From NCBI GenBank assembly GCA_023458595.1, contig JAEWYT010000216.1, positions 1 through 40,685 on the forward strand: a DNA stretch of 40,685 nt. Reading direction: 5' to 3'. The DNA is from Pseudomonadota bacterium (GTDB lineage Bacteria; Pseudomonadota; Alphaproteobacteria; Rhizobiales; Tepidamorphaceae). The position numbers and the translations under genes were made by a program. Below the pieces are notes generated by a model that saw only the letters and a program-made list of their open reading frames with translations, searched no databases and was not told where the DNA came from. Positions 23,839 through 31,448 of this stretch are shown piece by piece (the stretch's first letter is position 1; each line of letters opens with the position of its first letter).

Positions 23839-24777
23839 CTACCACGCTGTGATCGCGCCGCCGCTGACCGGCATGGCGTAGTCGGGTTCGAGGGTGCCGC
23901 GGCGCTTGGCGCCGAGGATGTCGTTCTGGATGATGCCGTCGTCCTCCTTGTCGCCGCGGACCCGGTTGAAGGTCGCCTCGGGGACGCGCACGCCCCATTC
24001 GGTGACGTCCGCGGCCTTGCCGGTCTCCTCGTTCGTGACCGAGACGGTTACCGGCCGGGCCTTGCGGTCCAGCGCCTCGACGATCAGGTAGTAGTTGCGC
24101 GCATCCTCGTTGGCGTCGGGAATGCGCCAGACGCCCGACGTCGCTCCCGGCCGGGCGACGATGCGCAGCACGTATTCCTGGTCCAGCCGGTCGCGGAGGT
24201 CCTTCATCTGGGCGACGGCGGAGCGGGCGGCGTCGATGTCCTCGTCGGCGAGCGCCTTTTCCCCGTCGGCGCGGATAGACTCGGCCGTCTGCTTCGCCTC
24301 CGGCACCTTCGCTCCCGATTCAATTGCGGCGAACAAGTCCTTGAGCTGATTGGGCAAAGTCTGGGTGAGCTCGATCCGCAGGGTCTCGGCGCGCTGCTCG
24401 GACGGCACGGTGACGAGGAAGTGCCAGGCGCCCCAGGCGACCACAGCGGCGGCGGCGATCCCGAGCACCGCCTTGCCCCAGGCGGCGCGGCGGACGTAGA
24501 GCGAGGCCAGGGTTACCGATAGGCTAGGCTCGGGCGGCGAATAGGTGAAACGCTGCTCCTTCAGCGCCTTGACGCCCTCGGCGAGGATATCGTCGGTGAC
24601 CTCGATGCCCTGCGAGGAATAGATCTCGCGCAGCCGCTCGATGAGCTGGCGGTCGCGCTCCTCCTCGTTCAGCTCGCGCGCGACGAGGTTCTCGCGATGG
24701 CGCAGCGTGTCCACCACGTCCATCGCGAGCATGACCTCCTCGAGAGGCCGTTTCAGGGTCGGTGCAGGTTCGGCCAT
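23839..24777 (-). CDS. DUF6384-family single-span membrane protein
   Basis: 312 aa. The N-terminal helical part (LEEVMLAMDVVDTLRHRENLVARELNEEERDRQLIERLREIY, about 13-55) would be cytoplasmic. One membrane span lies at about 104-124 (AVLGIAAAAVVAWGAWHFLV). A helical stalk follows, and the C-terminal third looks beta-rich (GVWRIPDANEDARNYYLIVEA through VSVTNEETG) and would be periplasmic. I recall this N-terminal signature as DUF6384; no function is assigned. It lies between the two other helical proteins of the cluster (57-bp and 8-bp gaps), so a shared transcript is likely. Confidence 0.8.
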   Translation of the reverse strand: MAEPAPTLKRPLEEVMLAMDVVDTLRHRENLVARELNEEERDRQLIERLREIYSSQGIEVTDDILAEGVKALKEQRFTYSPPEPSLSVTLASLYVRRAAWGKAVLGIAAAAVVAWGAWHFLVTVPSEQRAETLRIELTQTLPNQLKDLFAAIESGAKVPEAKQTAESIRADGEKALADEDIDAARSAVAQMKDLRDRLDQEYVLRIVARPGATSGVWRIPDANEDARNYYLIVEALDRKARPVTVSVTNEETGKAADVTEWGVRVPEATFNRVRGDKEDDGIIQNDILGAKRRGTLEPDYAMPVSGGAITAW

Positions 24778-24834
24778 CGACGCCCCGGTCCGGTCCGCAT
24801 CGCGCGCAGTCTAGCGCAAACCGACGCGTGTGCG

Positions 24835-26007
24835 TTACGCCAACGCCTTGCCTTCGGCGGCGAGCTTGGCGAGGCGGCGCTTGCCGTCCTCCACCGCGTC
24901 GCGGATCTCCTGCGAGTTCTTGGTGGCGAGCTTGCGCATCTCGTCGATGATCTCGGTCGAGCGCTCCTGGAAGCCGATCACCGAGTCGACGAGGCTCTTC
25001 ACCGCGTCGGCGCGCACCGTCGGACCGTAGCCTGCCTTCAGCGCCGCCTCCTGCACCTGGTTGCCGATCTCGCCGAGCGTCTCGAGGCTCTTCGACACGC
25101 CCTCCTTCATGGCGTCGAGGGTCTTGGTCGACTCGTTCAGGCCGAACAGGCCCGTGAACGACGCCTTCAGCGCGGTGAGAACGGTCTCGTTGGTGGAGAA
25201 GAAGGAGATCGCCTGCTGGTAGACGCGCTCCTTGGCATTCGTCGTCTGCATCAGGCGGGCCATCACCACTTCCGACGTGTTGTAGCCGATGGTGAGGTTG
25301 TCGGAGAGGTCCTTGGCGACCTGGTAGCGCTTGTCCTCGTCCTGCATCGCCCGCATCTTCTCGTCGCGGTCGAGCTCCAGACGCGCGCGCTCGGCGGGCT
25401 CCATGTCGGGCGCCGCGCCGGTGACCTTGGCGGAGGCCTCCTCGAGCGTCTTCTTGGTGGCGTCGAGCTTGTCCTGCGCGGCCTTCAGGACCTCCAGCGC
25501 CAGCACCTCGGCATTCTTCAGGGCGCCGCGGAAATCCGAATAGGCCTCCTGGATGATGTGCTCGCGCTCGATCTGGTCCTTGGTGTCGCGGGCGACGTCG
25601 AGATAGGTCTTCTTTATGTCCTCGAACCGGTCGGCGATGTCGCCGCGGCTCACCTTCATCCAGACGTTCTGCACCCGCTCCCAGGAACTGATCGTGCCGT
25701 CGGCGAGTTGGTCGACCATGCCCTTGGCGTCGTCGCGGATCGAATCGAAGGATTTGGTGATGGTGTCGTAGCGCTCGCCGATGTTCATCGCGGCGATCTG
25801 CTCGCGCACCACCTCGTTGAAGAACGAGGCCTGCTGCAGCGTGCGGGCGATGACGACCGTCTTGTCCGGCGCGAGGTCGGAAATCTTGTTGAGGAGGGCG
25901 ACGATCGGCGCTTCCTCGCCTTCCTTCGGCACAAGACCGATATCCCGGAGGGCTCCCATCGCCCGGTCGAGATACTGCATGGGCGTCATCGAGGTCTTGT
26001 CGTTCAT
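24835..26007 (-). CDS. All-helical cytoplasmic protein (often annotated cell surface protein)
   Basis: 390 aa, almost entirely charged helix, with no signal peptide or membrane span, so the common label cell surface protein is not supported here. Conserved-looking blocks are TPMQYLDRAMGALRDIG, ERVYQQAISFFSTNETVLTALKASFTGLFGLNESTKTLDAM and KAGYGPTVRADAVKSLVDSVIGFQERS. The general shape recalls TelA (toxic-anion resistance) proteins, but I cannot show the TelA motif. The start at 26007 has GAGGGAG upstream. First gene of the three-gene unit, divergent from the K+/H+ antiporter. Confidence 0.85.
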   Translation of the reverse strand: MNDKTSMTPMQYLDRAMGALRDIGLVPKEGEEAPIVALLNKISDLAPDKTVVIARTLQQASFFNEVVREQIAAMNIGERYDTITKSFDSIRDDAKGMVDQLADGTISSWERVQNVWMKVSRGDIADRFEDIKKTYLDVARDTKDQIEREHIIQEAYSDFRGALKNAEVLALEVLKAAQDKLDATKKTLEEASAKVTGAAPDMEPAERARLELDRDEKMRAMQDEDKRYQVAKDLSDNLTIGYNTSEVVMARLMQTTNAKERVYQQAISFFSTNETVLTALKASFTGLFGLNESTKTLDAMKEGVSKSLETLGEIGNQVQEAALKAGYGPTVRADAVKSLVDSVIGFQERSTEIIDEMRKLATKNSQEIRDAVEDGKRRLAKLAAEGKALA

Positions 26008-26052
26008 GGCTCGCTCCCTCTCTGGTCCGTTCGGCCGCGCAATGTCCGGCTC

Positions 26053-26081
26053 GGCACCGACAAATAGTCGCCTTGGGTGCC
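26053..26081. promoter_or_regulatory. Interrupted inverted repeat in the leader of the helical-protein cluster
   Basis: ggcacc (26053-26058) pairs with ggtgcc (26076-26081), and inside it cgac pairs with gtcg around a 5-nt loop. It lies about 45-75 bp upstream of the 390-aa gene, within the 149-bp region shared with the divergent antiporter. It could be a leader hairpin or an operator. Confidence 0.3.
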
Positions 26082-26156
26082 TACTTTAAGACATTGGACC
26101 TTATTTTATCGGCAAATCTAGCGCTATTGCACGACCGAAGGTGACATACTGACGAC

Positions 26157-28148
26157 ATGCTCGACCTGCCGCTCCTCCTCATCCTGATAAGCTCGACCCT
26201 GCTGGTGCTGGCCGTGCTGACGAGCCTGATCGCTTTCCGCATCGGCGCGCCCCTGCTGCTCCTCTTCCTGGGAATCGGGCTGCTCGTGGGAGAGGACGGC
26301 CTCGGTCTCAAGTTCGACAACGCACCCGTCGCCTATTTCATCGGGTCGGTCGCACTCGCCGTGATCCTGTTCGATTCCGGCTTCAACACCCGATTCGAGA
26401 CTGCGAGCCGGGCAGCGTGGCCCTCGCTGACATTGGCGACGGTCGGCGTATTGCTGACGACCGGCCTCGTCGGCGTGCTCGTCCATTCGATCGGCGGCCT
26501 GTCGTGGCTCGCCTCGCTCCTGCTCGGCGCGATCGTCAGCTCGACGGACGCTGCCGCCGTCTTCTTCCTGCTGCGGGTCGGCGGGATCAATATCCGGGAG
26601 CGGGTGCGCGCGACGCTCGAGGTCGAATCGGGCTCGAACGACCCGATGGCGGTGTTCCTGACGGCGACCTTCGTCGACATGATCGTGGCCGGCCCGGACG
26701 CCGGAACGCCCGTCCTGACTTTCCTGCAGGCTTTCATCCTGCAGATCGGCCTGGGCGCGGCCGCGGGCGTCGCCGGCGGCTGGCTGATCGCGTCGGCGGT
26801 GAACAGGCTCCGGCTGGAACCGGGCCTCTATCCCGTGATCGTGCTCGGCCTCGCGCTCCTGATGTTCGCCCTGGTCAGTCTGCTCGGAGGCAGCGGCTTC
26901 CTCACCGTCTACATCGCCGGGATGATGACCGGCAATCTCGGGCGGCAGGGCATGCCGCTGCTCCGCCGGTTCCAGGACGGGCTCACGTGGCTCGCCCAGA
27001 TCGGCATGTTCCTGATCCTCGGCCTGCTGGCGACGCCGTCGGAGTTCGGCAAGATCTGGGTGCAGGGCATCGTCGTCGCGCTGTTCCTGATGCTCGTCGC
27101 CCGGCCGCTCGCCGTCTGGCTGTGCCTGCTGCCGTTCCGGTTCTCGCGGGAGGAGACCGCGTTCATCTCCTGGGTCGGCCTGCGCGGGGCGGTGTCGATC
27201 CTGCTCGCCATCCTGCCGATGATGTCGGCGATCCCCGCCGGCCAGGCGTTCTTCAACATCGCCTTCATCGTCGTACTCACCTCGATGATGCTGCAGGGAT
27301 GGACCATCCGGCCGGTCGCCCGGCGGCTCGGCCTCGTGGTGCCGCCCGACATCGGCCCGGTGGAGAAGGTGGAACTCGAGCTGCCCGGACGGGCGACGCA
27401 CGAGCTCGTCGCCTATCACATCGTCGAGGACAGCCCCGTGGCGCTGGGCGAGCGCATCCCGCGATGGGCGCGGCCCTCGCTCATCGTGCGCGACGGGCGC
27501 TCGATGACCCCGCACGAGGCCGGGGCGCCGCGGGTCGACGACTACGTCTACATCTTCACCCCGCCGCGCTTCATCCGCCTGCTCGACCGGCTGTTCGCAA
27601 GTCCGGTCGCGCTCGATCAGTCGGACCGCGACTATTTCGGCGATTTCGCCCTGGACGGCGCCGCGCGCATAGCCGATATCGCGCACGAATACGGCATTCT
27701 CCTGGACGACGGTCCCAACGAAACGACGATCGCGGAATTCCTGGCCGCAGAACTCGGCGCGGAACCGAGGCGCGGAGACCGGATGATGCTCGGGCAAGTC
27801 GAGCTCATCGTGCGCGACATCGACGACGACGGCCGGATCGAGACGGTCGGCCTGAGCCTCGCGCCGGTCGAAACCTCACGCCGGCGGTTGCCGATGTTCT
27901 GGAACATCGACGAGATCATCAATGGCCTGCGCGAGCGCCACGCACGCTGGAAACTGTGGCGAATGGCGGCGAAGTCCGCCGGAAGCAGCACGCCCGCCGG
28001 GGCCGGCGAACCGGCAGAGGGGGGGCCGGAAGCGGAAACGCCAGCTGCCGCGGATACGACTCCGTCCGCCGCCGCGAAGCCGTCCCGCGCGAAGAAGCCC
28101 GCCGCGAAGCGCGAAGCCGCCGAAATCGCCGCCGGTGACGACCTCTGA
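26157..28148 (+). CDS. nhaP2: Potassium/proton antiporter (NhaP2/CvrA type, CPA1 family)
   Basis: 663 aa. About twelve membrane spans in residues 1-395, with the CPA1 core GLLVGEDGLGLKFDNAPVAYFIGSVALAVILFDSGF, the substrate-site Asp in AIVSSTDAAAVF, and VESGSNDPMAVF. A cytoplasmic regulatory part follows (residues about 400-600) with TrkA-C-like (LPGRATHELVAYHIVEDSPVALGERIP) and CorC/HlyC-like sections. The last 55 residues are an Ala/Lys/Pro-rich tail (AAKPSRAKKPAAKREAAE). It exports K+ in exchange for protons and helps volume and pH control. Divergent from the three-gene helical cluster. Confidence 0.9.
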   Translation: MLDLPLLLILISSTLLVLAVLTSLIAFRIGAPLLLLFLGIGLLVGEDGLGLKFDNAPVAYFIGSVALAVILFDSGFNTRFETASRAAWPSLTLATVGVLLTTGLVGVLVHSIGGLSWLASLLLGAIVSSTDAAAVFFLLRVGGINIRERVRATLEVESGSNDPMAVFLTATFVDMIVAGPDAGTPVLTFLQAFILQIGLGAAAGVAGGWLIASAVNRLRLEPGLYPVIVLGLALLMFALVSLLGGSGFLTVYIAGMMTGNLGRQGMPLLRRFQDGLTWLAQIGMFLILGLLATPSEFGKIWVQGIVVALFLMLVARPLAVWLCLLPFRFSREETAFISWVGLRGAVSILLAILPMMSAIPAGQAFFNIAFIVVLTSMMLQGWTIRPVARRLGLVVPPDIGPVEKVELELPGRATHELVAYHIVEDSPVALGERIPRWARPSLIVRDGRSMTPHEAGAPRVDDYVYIFTPPRFIRLLDRLFASPVALDQSDRDYFGDFALDGAARIADIAHEYGILLDDGPNETTIAEFLAAELGAEPRRGDRMMLGQVELIVRDIDDDGRIETVGLSLAPVETSRRRLPMFWNIDEIINGLRERHARWKLWRMAAKSAGSSTPAGAGEPAEGGPEAETPAAADTTPSAAAKPSRAKKPAAKREAAEIAAGDDL

Positions 28149-28274
28149 CCGCCCGCTTACCCGAATCGCCCCGACGCGCGACATTCGGGGTGGTTTCACT
28201 TGTGCCGCCGCTGGTCCATGATCCGTGGCGGAGTTCGCAACCCAAAGCGGCCGCCCGGCAGCGAATGGAGATCC

Positions 28275-28592
28275 ATGAAGACCGTCCCGATTCTCGTGTC
28301 CGCCCTAGTCGGCTTCCTCGTTGCTCCCGCCGCTGCCCAGCCGGTCGACCTGGCGCGCGGACGGGCGCTCGCGGAAACCTGGTGCATCAACTGCCACGTC
28401 ATCGACCGCGACCAGACGAAGGCCGTGCCGGCCGGTCCGCCACCGTTCCCCGCGCTCGCCGACGACCCGGCGGCAACGCCGGAGCGGCTGGCGAGCTTCA
28501 TGCGGATGCCGCATCCGCCGATGCCGAACATGTCGCTGACCAACAACGAGGTGAACGACCTCGTCGGCTACATCCAGAGCCTGAAGCAGTAG
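28275..28592 (+). CDS. Small periplasmic c-type cytochrome
   Basis: 105 aa with a signal peptide ending near AAAQP (residue 22). The single haem motif is C37-I-N-C40-H41, and an axial Met probably lies in PMPNMSL (M83 or M86). The rest is a short class I fold ending NDLVGYIQSLKQ. It is an electron carrier of unknown partner. GGAG is 4 nt before the ATG at 28275. It is convergent with ccdA (7-bp gap), and another cytochrome c gene lies 1.8 kb further on, both within the redox module. Confidence 0.9.
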   Translation: MKTVPILVSALVGFLVAPAAAQPVDLARGRALAETWCINCHVIDRDQTKAVPAGPPPFPALADDPAATPERLASFMRMPHPPMPNMSLTNNEVNDLVGYIQSLKQ

Positions 28593-28599
28593 TCGGTTC

Positions 28600-29337
28600 T
28601 CAACCGAAGCTGGCAAGGCCGGGGAACGTCTCGAGCAGCCAGTACGACAGGGTCGCCATCTGGCCGGTCAGGAACATGACGCCAGTCAGCACCAGAAGCG
28701 CGCCCATCGCCTTCTCGACCTTGCCCATCTGCGGGCGAAAACGGCGCATCAACCCCATGAACGGGCCCGCGAACAGCGAGGCGAGCAGGAACGGCAGACC
28801 GATGCCGAGCGAATAGACGGCAAGCAGCACCGCACCGTCGGCGACCGTATCCTCGGAGCCCGCCACGAACAGGATCGCGGCGAGCACCGGCCCGACGCAG
28901 GGCGTCCAGCCGAAGGCGAAGGCGATGCCGACCAGGAAGGCGCCGAGGAGCCCGGCGGGGCGGCGCTCGACGTGGACGCGCGCCTCCCGGTAGAGCAGGC
29001 CGATGCGGAAGATTCCAAGGAAATGCAGGCCCATCACGATGATGATGGCGCCGGCGACGTAACCGAAGACGTCGAGATGGCTCATCACCACCCGGCCGAT
29101 CGCCGAGGCGCTCGCGCCGAGCACGACGAACACGGCGGTGAAGCCCAGGACGAAGGCGAGCGCCGAGAGGAAGATCGACAGCCGCGGCACCCGCCCCTCG
29201 TCCTCGCCGGTCAGCTGGTCGAGGGTGGTTCCGGCTAGGAAGCACAGGTAAGGCGGCACCAGAGGCAGCACGCAAGGGGAGACGAAGGACAGGAGCCCGG
29301 CCAGAAAAGCGCCCCAGATGGTGACGTCCAGACCCAT
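28600..29337 (-). CDS. ccdA: Cytochrome c biogenesis / thiol-disulfide transporter CcdA (SoxV-like)
   Basis: 245-aa protein with six hydrophobic segments. It moves electrons from cytoplasmic thioredoxin across the inner membrane to periplasmic thiol proteins. The key residues are present: C22 in SFVSPCVLPLVPPYLCFLAG and C147 in GWTPCVGPVLAAI. GGGAGCAGG precedes the start. It is divergent from the SoxS-like thioredoxin gene, its likely periplasmic partner. In sulfur-oxidising alphaproteobacteria the homologue SoxV is encoded near soxS and soxR, a layout matched here. Confidence 0.94.
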   Translation of the reverse strand: MGLDVTIWGAFLAGLLSFVSPCVLPLVPPYLCFLAGTTLDQLTGEDEGRVPRLSIFLSALAFVLGFTAVFVVLGASASAIGRVVMSHLDVFGYVAGAIIIVMGLHFLGIFRIGLLYREARVHVERRPAGLLGAFLVGIAFAFGWTPCVGPVLAAILFVAGSEDTVADGAVLLAVYSLGIGLPFLLASLFAGPFMGLMRRFRPQMGKVEKAMGALLVLTGVMFLTGQMATLSYWLLETFPGLASFG

Positions 29338-29358
29338 TAACCTGCTCCCGAAGTGAAA

Positions 29359-29385
29359 TCGCGAAGGCTCGCAACAGCTTCGCGA
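29359..29385. promoter_or_regulatory. Inverted repeat between ccdA and the SoxS-like gene (operator candidate)
   Basis: tcgcgaag (29359-29366) and its exact complement cttcgcga (29378-29385) are separated by 11 bp in the 109-bp divergent intergenic region. A TATATAC stretch follows at 29392-29398, which could be a -10 element for the plus-strand gene. The local ArsR-type regulator is the obvious candidate ligand, but this site does not match the ATTC-N8-GAAT sequence I recall for SqrR. Confidence 0.4.
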
Positions 29386-29446
29386 GACTGCTATATACTG
29401 CGCCGGACCTCGAATACCGGAGGGCGGCCCGCCGCCTCAACGATCA

Positions 29447-29854
29447 ATGTTGCTACGGATCGTCACATTTGCTCTCGGGCTCGTGATAGCCGCGCCCGCC
29501 TTCGCCGCCGAACTGCTCATGTTCGAGGACGACGGCTGCGTATGGTGCGCGAAATGGAACGCGGAGGTCGCGCCGGAATACGCCGAAAGCCCGGAGGGCC
29601 GGCTGGCGCCCCTGACGCGCTACGACCTGCGCCGCGACCCCCTGCCCGACGCGCTCGAGCTGAAGGGCCGGGTGCGCTACACGCCCACCTTCGTCCTCGT
29701 CGACGGCAACCGCGAGGTCGGGCGGATCATGGGCTATCCCGGCAAGGACGCCTTCTGGGACCTGCTCGACGACCTGATCGCCCGCATCGAGCCGGAGGAC
29801 GGCCGTCCCAGGCTCGACTCCGCGGAAGCGCAGCGAAGCCGCGCCGACGGCTGA
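29447..29854 (+). CDS. Periplasmic thioredoxin-like protein (SoxS-like)
   Basis: 135 aa with a signal peptide (cleaved near AFA-A, residue 21). The thioredoxin-type active site is C31-V-W-C34 in FEDDGCVWCAKWNAEV, and the cis-Pro is in RYTPTFVLVDG (P80). The block GRIMGYPGKDAFWDLLDDLI also fits the SoxS family, periplasmic thiol-disulfide proteins that keep sulfur-oxidation proteins active. Its reductant would be the divergent CcdA. It is followed after 31 bp by the ArsR gene, so the two are probably cotranscribed. Confidence 0.87.
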   Translation: MLLRIVTFALGLVIAAPAFAAELLMFEDDGCVWCAKWNAEVAPEYAESPEGRLAPLTRYDLRRDPLPDALELKGRVRYTPTFVLVDGNREVGRIMGYPGKDAFWDLLDDLIARIEPEDGRPRLDSAEAQRSRADG

Positions 29855-29885
29855 CATATCGTCATATCGCCTACCGGATTACGCC

Positions 29886-30242
29886 ATGGCCCTACCCGCG
29901 ACCGTTACCGATCCGCACTCCGAAGTCATCGACCGGATGTTCGCCAGCGCCAAGCAGGCGAGCGCTCTGCTGAAATCGCTGTCCCACGAGAGCCGGCTGC
30001 TGATCCTGTGCATCCTGTCGGGCGGCGAAAAGACCGTCACGGAGCTGGAGGAGATCCTGGCGCTGCGCCAGCCGACCGTGTCGCAGCAGCTGTCGCGGCT
30101 CAGGATCGACGGCCTCGTCGAGACCCGGCGCGAGGGCAAGGCGGTCTACTACAGCCTCGCCAGCGAGGACGTGAAACGGGTCATCGGCGTGCTATACGAC
30201 ATCTATTGCGCCGTCCCCGTCTCGCAGGACCATGCCGGCTAG
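29886..30242 (+). CDS. ArsR-family regulator with persulfide-sensor cysteine pair (SqrR/BigR/SoxR type)
   Basis: 118-aa winged-helix repressor. The recognition helix region is RQPTVSQQLSRLRIDGLVETRREGKAVYYSL. It lacks the classic ArsR metal site but has Cys42 (LLILCILSGGEK) and Cys108 (LYDIYCAV), the positions of the Cys41/Cys107 pair that forms a tetrasulfide in Rhodobacter SqrR and a disulfide in BigR. It therefore probably senses reactive sulfur species and derepresses the neighbouring redox genes. Two direct catatcg copies lie just upstream in the short gap after the thioredoxin gene (29857-29863 and 29865-29871). Confidence 0.88.
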   Translation: MALPATVTDPHSEVIDRMFASAKQASALLKSLSHESRLLILCILSGGEKTVTELEEILALRQPTVSQQLSRLRIDGLVETRREGKAVYYSLASEDVKRVIGVLYDIYCAVPVSQDHAG

Positions 30243-30392
30243 CGGCACGTGCGAGGCCGACAGTGCGCCGATTTGTCGTATTTGCCCTCGCTCTCCGGCG
30301 GCATAGATGCCCGTCGAGAAAGCGATTAGTCTTTCGGGCCGGGTAGTCTGCAACCCGGCGCGGGTTCCCCCGAAATGAACGAGGAGTTGAAA

Positions 30393-30779
30393 ATGATCAG
30401 GCGCACAGTTCTCGCCGCCGCTGCCGTTGCCGCGCTGGCGCTGCCGGCCCATGCCGACGGCGACGCGGCCAAGGGCGAGACCGTATTCAAGAAGTGCCGT
30501 GCCTGCCACGAGATCGGCGACGGCGCCAAGAACAAGGTCGGCCCGGCCCTGAACGGCGTCATCGGGCGCACCGCGGGCACCGTCCCCGACTTCAAGTACT
30601 CGCCGGCGATGGTCGACGCGGGAGCCGGCGGCCTGGTGTGGACCAACGAGACGATCGCCGAATACATGAAGAGCCCGAAGGACTTCGTTCCGAAGAACAA
30701 GATGGCGTTCGCCGGCCTCAAGAAGGAAGACGACATCGAGAACGTGATCGCCTATCTGGACCAGTTCTCCGAACAATAG
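30393..30779 (+). CDS. Periplasmic class I cytochrome c (cytochrome c2-like)
   Basis: 128 aa with a signal peptide (cleavage after AHA, residue 21). Haem is attached at C35-R-A-C38-H39, with the axial Met at M104 in KNKMAFAGL. Conserved c2-type blocks are VGPALNGVIGRTAGTVPDFKYSPAM and NVIAYLDQF. It would carry electrons between quinol oxidation and a terminal oxidase or dehydrogenases. The start at 30393 is supported by GAGGAG upstream, rather than the in-frame ATG at 30375 that precedes that site. A strong terminator follows. Confidence 0.94.
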   Translation: MIRRTVLAAAAVAALALPAHADGDAAKGETVFKKCRACHEIGDGAKNKVGPALNGVIGRTAGTVPDFKYSPAMVDAGAGGLVWTNETIAEYMKSPKDFVPKNKMAFAGLKKEDDIENVIAYLDQFSEQ

Positions 30780-30800
30780 AGCGGCTGGGGCCGACAACAG

Positions 30801-30830
30801 AAAAGGCGCCGCGTGCCGTGGCGCCTTTTT
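30801..30830. terminator. Bidirectional Rho-independent terminator
   Basis: A perfect 10-bp stem (aaaaggcgcc at 30801-30810, complement at 30820-30829) with a 9-nt loop ends in Ts on both strands. It serves the cytochrome c gene on the plus strand and the convergent small membrane-protein gene (stop at 30858) on the minus strand. Confidence 0.9.
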
Positions 30831-30857
30831 CGTTTGAGAAGTGGATTTCCGGTCTCG

Positions 30858-31217
30858 TCAGCGCCGGGCTGACGATACGCCCGCGCGGGCGAGGACCGGC
30901 TTCTCCTCCATCGCGATCCTGCGGCCCTTGCCGCCGTCGTCGTCGCCGTAGGGCAGGCCCATGATCGCCGCCCCCATCGCGGCCGAGCCGATGGTGATGA
31001 CGAATCCGATCATCAGCATGGCGATGGCGACCACGGGATCGCGGTCCGACATGATCAGCTTTCCCAGCGCATGGGCGTCGGTCACAATCAACCCGGTGAC
31101 CACCAGCACCGCGACGGTCGCGCCGATCGCGAGATTGATCGCGAGGAAGCGCAGCAGCGACGGCGGACGGCTTGACGCATTCGTCCCGGTCGGAAGGGTG
31201 GCGGAGTTCCGGGCCAT
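30858..31217 (-). CDS. Small two-span membrane protein of unknown function
   Basis: 119 aa with two hydrophobic segments: about 22-45 (LLRFLAINLAIGATVAVLVVTGLIV) and about 61-85 (PVVAIAMLMIGFVITIGSAAMGAAIMGLPYG). The tail is charged and ends with basic residues. The start at 31217 has GAGG 7 nt upstream; the frame is open further (to 31319) but without a ribosome-binding site. The second-span pattern ending in GLPYGDDD resembles short proteins annotated only as hypothetical in Rhizobiales. No function can be assigned. Confidence 0.78.
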   Translation of the reverse strand: MARNSATLPTGTNASSRPPSLLRFLAINLAIGATVAVLVVTGLIVTDAHALGKLIMSDRDPVVAIAMLMIGFVITIGSAAMGAAIMGLPYGDDDGGKGRRIAMEEKPVLARAGVSSARR

Positions 31218-31340
31218 CTCGATCCTCGTATGGGTTGGATGACGCAGATTTGTCGCATTCGCCGCCGAGAACAAGGCGTCCGCTCGTCGCACCCTCTCAT
31301 TGTTGCACTGCAGAAACATCTCTGCTGCGAATGCGAAACA

Positions 31341-31370
31341 TTGACTGGCTATACTGAGCCGCTATATAAC
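31341..31370 (+). promoter_or_regulatory. Sigma70-type promoter of the padR-RND operon
   Basis: TTGACT (31341-31346) is followed 18 bp later by TATAAC (31365-31370), or 16 bp later by TATATA (31363-31368). This is one of the best promoter matches in the window. Transcription would begin about 31377, directly over the palindrome at 31378-31398. Confidence 0.7.
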
Positions 31371-31377
31371 GGCCGGA

Positions 31378-31398
31378 CATATTCTCGACGAGTATATG
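31378..31398. promoter_or_regulatory. Palindromic operator candidate for the PadR regulator
   Basis: A 21-bp near-perfect inverted repeat, CATAT-T-CTCG-A-CGAG-T-ATATG, mismatched only at one pair and the central base. It overlaps the predicted transcription start of the padR-adaptor-RND operon, the expected position for autorepression by a dimeric PadR protein. Confidence 0.65.
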
Positions 31399-31448
31399 AT
31401 CGAACGAAATACGTAGCCCGGGGCGAGCCCCCGCAAGGGTCAAGCGAC

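Noticed and set aside
24835..26007. Annotation as a cell surface protein
   Set aside because: The protein has no signal peptide, membrane span or surface-anchoring motif; it looks soluble and cytoplasmic.
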